NCBI RefSeq assembly: GCF_026163685.1
Contig: NZ_JAOXSR010000010.1
Span: 16,653 to 80,652, forward strand
Source of the DNA: Oerskovia flava
GTDB lineage: Bacteria > Actinomycetota > Actinomycetes > Actinomycetales > Cellulomonadaceae
Reading direction: 5' to 3'
Length of the DNA stretch: 64,000 nt
A program made the position numbers and the translations under genes. Under the pieces are notes generated by a model. It did no database searches. It was not told where the DNA came from and saw nothing but the letters and a program-made list of their open reading frames with translations. Below are positions 61,892-64,000 of this stretch, in pieces; within the stretch, counting starts at the first letter, position 1; each line of letters starts with the position of its first letter.

Positions 61892-63873
61892 GCCGGTCCC
61901 CCGTCCGTGCCGCTGCCTGCCGGGCTCGCATCGCTCTCGTCCCGACGTCGGCCACCGAGGAGGCGCCGCCAGAATCCGGGCCGGGTGTCCGCCGGGTCGC
62001 GGGGTGCCTCGGCGTGCGCGCCCTCCGATGCGGTGTCCTGGCCGGGTCGCCACTGCGCGGCGCCGCGCAGCGACCGCGCCACGTGCCGACCGGTTCGCAC
62101 GCCGGGCACGGCCGGCCGCCCGGCCCGTTCCGTGCGCGCGGTGTCCGCCACGGCGCGGGCGGCCTGCGCGAGCGACTCCCCCGCGCCGGGAGGCGTGGCG
62201 AGCGCGTCGAGCTGCGCGGTGAACCGCGCCGACTCGGCGTCCAGGACGGCGGCCACCCGGTCGGCGAGCTGCTGACGGGCGGTCCGGGTGAGGCTGCGCA
62301 CGGCGTCGTCGCCGAACACGGCCTCGAGGAGCTTCTGCGCGAGGACCGCGGTGCCGCCCGCGATGCCGATCTCCGCGCCGGTGATCCCTCCGGTCGAGGC
62401 GAACACGAGCACCATGACGCTCACGCCGAGTCCGTTGAGGCCGAACGACAACGCTCGCGCGAGGCCGCGCTTGCCCGCGCCCTGCTCGCGGACGAGCTCC
62501 AGGACGTCGGACTGCCACCCGCGGATCTGGGCCGCGACGTCGTCGCGCAGCGTGATCGACGACCGGGAGAGCTCGAGCCCGTCGAGCAGCGCCGCCCCGG
62601 CCGGGTCCGCCCGCCACGCGGCGAAGACCTCCTCGGCGGCGGTGTCGGCCGCGTCGAGCACGACGGCCTCCAGCCCGTGGGCGATCGCCCGCTCGACCTG
62701 CGGTGCCTGCGCCGGCTTCCCGCGGAAGAACGCGCCGACGGCGTCGCGCACCTTGCCCACGCGCTGCTCGACGGCCCGGAAGAACTCGCCCGTCCCGACG
62801 AAGTCCTGCCAGCGGGCGAGGACCTCCCCGCGCAGCATCGCGCCGTCGGAGGTCGCCTCGTCGACGTCCTGCGCCGCCTGCCCGTAGGCGCGGAGCACCG
62901 CCGCCCGCAGCCGGGCCTCGGCCTGCACCTGCGCGTCGGCCGCGCTCGCGAGCGCGACCGTGCGGCGTACGAGGTCGTCGACGACGCCGTCGCGGGTCGC
63001 CAGCGCGACGCGCGAGCGCGCCTCCGCGTCCGAGCCGAGCGCCGAGAGCCACGCGGAGACCTCCCCGACGACGGACTCCGGCAGGAGTCCGTCCACGAGG
63101 TCGGACTCCGCGAGCGCGAACAGCGGCGCGCCGTGCAGCGCGTTCTCGTCCATCATCCGCCGCAGGTCGCCGACGACCTCGTCCGCGCCGGGATCGATGC
63201 GGTCGATGACGAGCGCGACCTGGGCGTGCCGTTCGGCCGCGCGCTGCAGCAGCTCCCACGGGACGGCGTCGGCGTAGCGGGCTGCGGTCGTGACGAACAG
63301 CCACAGGTCGGCCGCGCCCAGGAGCTGGGCGGCGAGCTCGCGGTTCGCGCTCTCGACCGAGTCGACGTCGGGGGCGTCGACGAGCGCGAGCCCCTGCGGG
63401 AGCGCGTCGCTCGCCACGAGACGCAGCGCGCGGCTCGCGGAGGCGCCCGGGTGCGCGCCGGTCGGCGTGCCTGCGGGCGCGCCCGCGTCGCCGCTCAGCC
63501 GGGCGAGGCCGGGCAGCACACGGTCGGTGGAGAACCACCGGGCGTCGAGCGGGTGGTGCACGAGCACGGGTGCGCGCGTGGTGGGGCGCAGCACCCCGGG
63601 TGCGGAGACCTGCTCACCGAGCAGAGAGTTCACGAGCGTCGACTTGCCGGCACCGGTCGAGCCGCCCACGACGACGAGCAGCGGCGCGGACCGCGCGCGC
63701 AGGCGGGGAAGGAGGTAGTCGTCGAGCTGGTCGGTGGCGTGCGCCTGGTCGTGACGCGCCGGTCCGACGCCCGGGACCTCGAGCGGGAGGCGCAACGCAC
63801 CCAGCCGTGCCCGCAGGGTCTCGAGCGCGTCGACCAGCGGTCCGGGGACGTCGTCGGGCCCGGGCTCGGTCAT
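61888..63873 (-). CDS. Dynamin-family GTPase
   Basis: 661 aa. The G domain at about 60-240 has G1 VVGGSTGAGKSTLVN, switch region RPTTRAPVLVHHP, G3 LVDAPDVDSVES and G4 LVIDRIDPG. A long helical part follows, then one hydrophobic hairpin (LNGLGVSVMVLVFASTGGITGAEIGIAGG, about 480-510) that could act as a membrane paddle. The C-terminal 90 residues are Arg/Gly/Pro-rich. The ATG at 63873 is chosen by similarity; no ribosome site is evident, and GTG 63891 is an in-frame option. It is co-translated with the second GTPase, so the two probably work together. Confidence 0.88.
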   Translation of the reverse strand: MTEPGPDDVPGPLVDALETLRARLGALRLPLEVPGVGPARHDQAHATDQLDDYLLPRLRARSAPLLVVVGGSTGAGKSTLVNSLLGEQVSAPGVLRPTTRAPVLVHHPLDARWFSTDRVLPGLARLSGDAGAPAGTPTGAHPGASASRALRLVASDALPQGLALVDAPDVDSVESANRELAAQLLGAADLWLFVTTAARYADAVPWELLQRAAERHAQVALVIDRIDPGADEVVGDLRRMMDENALHGAPLFALAESDLVDGLLPESVVGEVSAWLSALGSDAEARSRVALATRDGVVDDLVRRTVALASAADAQVQAEARLRAAVLRAYGQAAQDVDEATSDGAMLRGEVLARWQDFVGTGEFFRAVEQRVGKVRDAVGAFFRGKPAQAPQVERAIAHGLEAVVLDAADTAAEEVFAAWRADPAGAALLDGLELSRSSITLRDDVAAQIRGWQSDVLELVREQGAGKRGLARALSFGLNGLGVSVMVLVFASTGGITGAEIGIAGGTAVLAQKLLEAVFGDDAVRSLTRTARQQLADRVAAVLDAESARFTAQLDALATPPGAGESLAQAARAVADTARTERAGRPAVPGVRTGRHVARSLRGAAQWRPGQDTASEGAHAEAPRDPADTRPGFWRRLLGGRRRDESDASPAGSGTDGGPA

Positions 63874-64000
63874 GGAGACAGTCTGCCGCACAGAACAGCT
63901 GTGGGCGGGCCGCGTCGGCGCCGAGCCGCTCGATCTTGTTCTCCTCGTAGGACGCGAAGTTGCCCTCGAACCAGTACCAGTTCGCCGGGTCCTCGTCGGT
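63614..64000 (-). CDS. ettA: EttA-like ABC-F ATPase, 3' end only, with aberrant C-terminus
   Basis: Only the 3' end lies in the window. The minus-strand frame from 64000 reads DPANWYWFEGNFASYEENK then IERLGADAARP, matching the end of actinobacterial EttA, an ABC-F protein that binds the ribosomal E site. Family members then usually finish with a short basic tail near HRVTYRKLTRD. Here, after RP (about 63902), the sequence becomes QLFCAADCLHD and the frame runs on through the start of the dynamin gene to a TGA at 63614. The true gene may end earlier through a frameshift, or the 3' end may be lost. The family call is firm; the end is not. Confidence 0.55.
   Translation of the reverse strand, partial: TDEDPANWYWFEGNFASYEENKIERLGADAARPQLFCAADCLHDRARARRRPRTAGRRARDPAGTAGCVAPPARGPGRRTGASRPGARHRPARRLPPSPPARAVRAAARRRGRLDRCRQVDARELSAR

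Overview
The window is about 64 kb of very GC-rich chromosomal DNA. Codons end almost always in G or C, GTG starts are common, and nearly every base is coding. Several genes point to an actinomycete that uses coenzyme F420 and mycothiol: five probable F420-dependent enzymes and an F420-0:glutamate ligase, a xi-class GST and an Rv2466c-like reductase, tandem clpP1-clpP2, a group II truncated globin, Eis, and DNA topoisomerase IB. Gene content fits Micrococcales (Cellulomonadaceae/Promicromonosporaceae type); this placement is inference. I see no transposase, prophage, CRISPR array, rRNA or secondary-metabolite cluster.

Layout. 1-9100 (minus) is one long operon, transcribed from about 9100 down off the left edge: N-carbamoyl-amide hydrolase, dihydropyrimidinase, F420-type LLM oxidoreductase, a four-gene ABC importer (permease, ATPase, permease, NMT1/THI5-like binding protein), omega-aminotransferase and an SDR. 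Together they fit uptake and reductive breakdown of a pyrimidine or hydantoin through N-carbamoyl-beta-alanine, beta-alanine and malonate semialdehyde. A divergent MocR-type regulator (9286-10650) is the likely controller. A membrane-anchored molybdopterin oxidoreductase follows, then a second copy of the hydrolase gene (12443-13285). 13431-21433 is a run of small redox, stress and housekeeping genes. 21553-23489 pairs F420-0:glutamate ligase with an FGD-like enzyme. 23564-34442 holds valS, a Balon/Rv2629-like hibernation factor, chorismate mutase, fadD, and the clpX / clpP2 / clpP1 / tig block with terminators between units. Two tRNA genes (Pro, Gly) sit at 34653-34947.

35077-36909 is the cysteine locus: a 31-codon, 8-cysteine leader peptide, then cysK and cysE. 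This looks like a cysteine-sensing translation attenuator and is the most interesting regulatory element here. 37023-48715 carries another F420 LLM enzyme, an alkyltransferase-like protein, Eis, Nei, rpiB, an M13 peptidase, a proline-rich membrane protein, an Rv2466c-like reductase and pepN. 48841-54865 holds malQ, MscS, separate PTS IIA and IIB genes and divergent ptsI. 54897-64000 holds globin, thioesterases, topoisomerase IB, a DUF2867 SDR, a GNAT, a pair of dynamin-like GTPases and the 3' end of an ettA-like gene.

Non-coding signals include a dispersed 13-bp repeat (GCCGAGGTAGAAC) arranged as long palindromes at two intergenic sites, large hairpins between convergent genes, a candidate ClgR site upstream of clpP1P2, direct repeats at the mocR promoter, an inverted repeat at an araC/nmrA promoter, and ten starts preceded by TANNNT only 6-7 nt upstream, which suggests widespread leaderless transcription.
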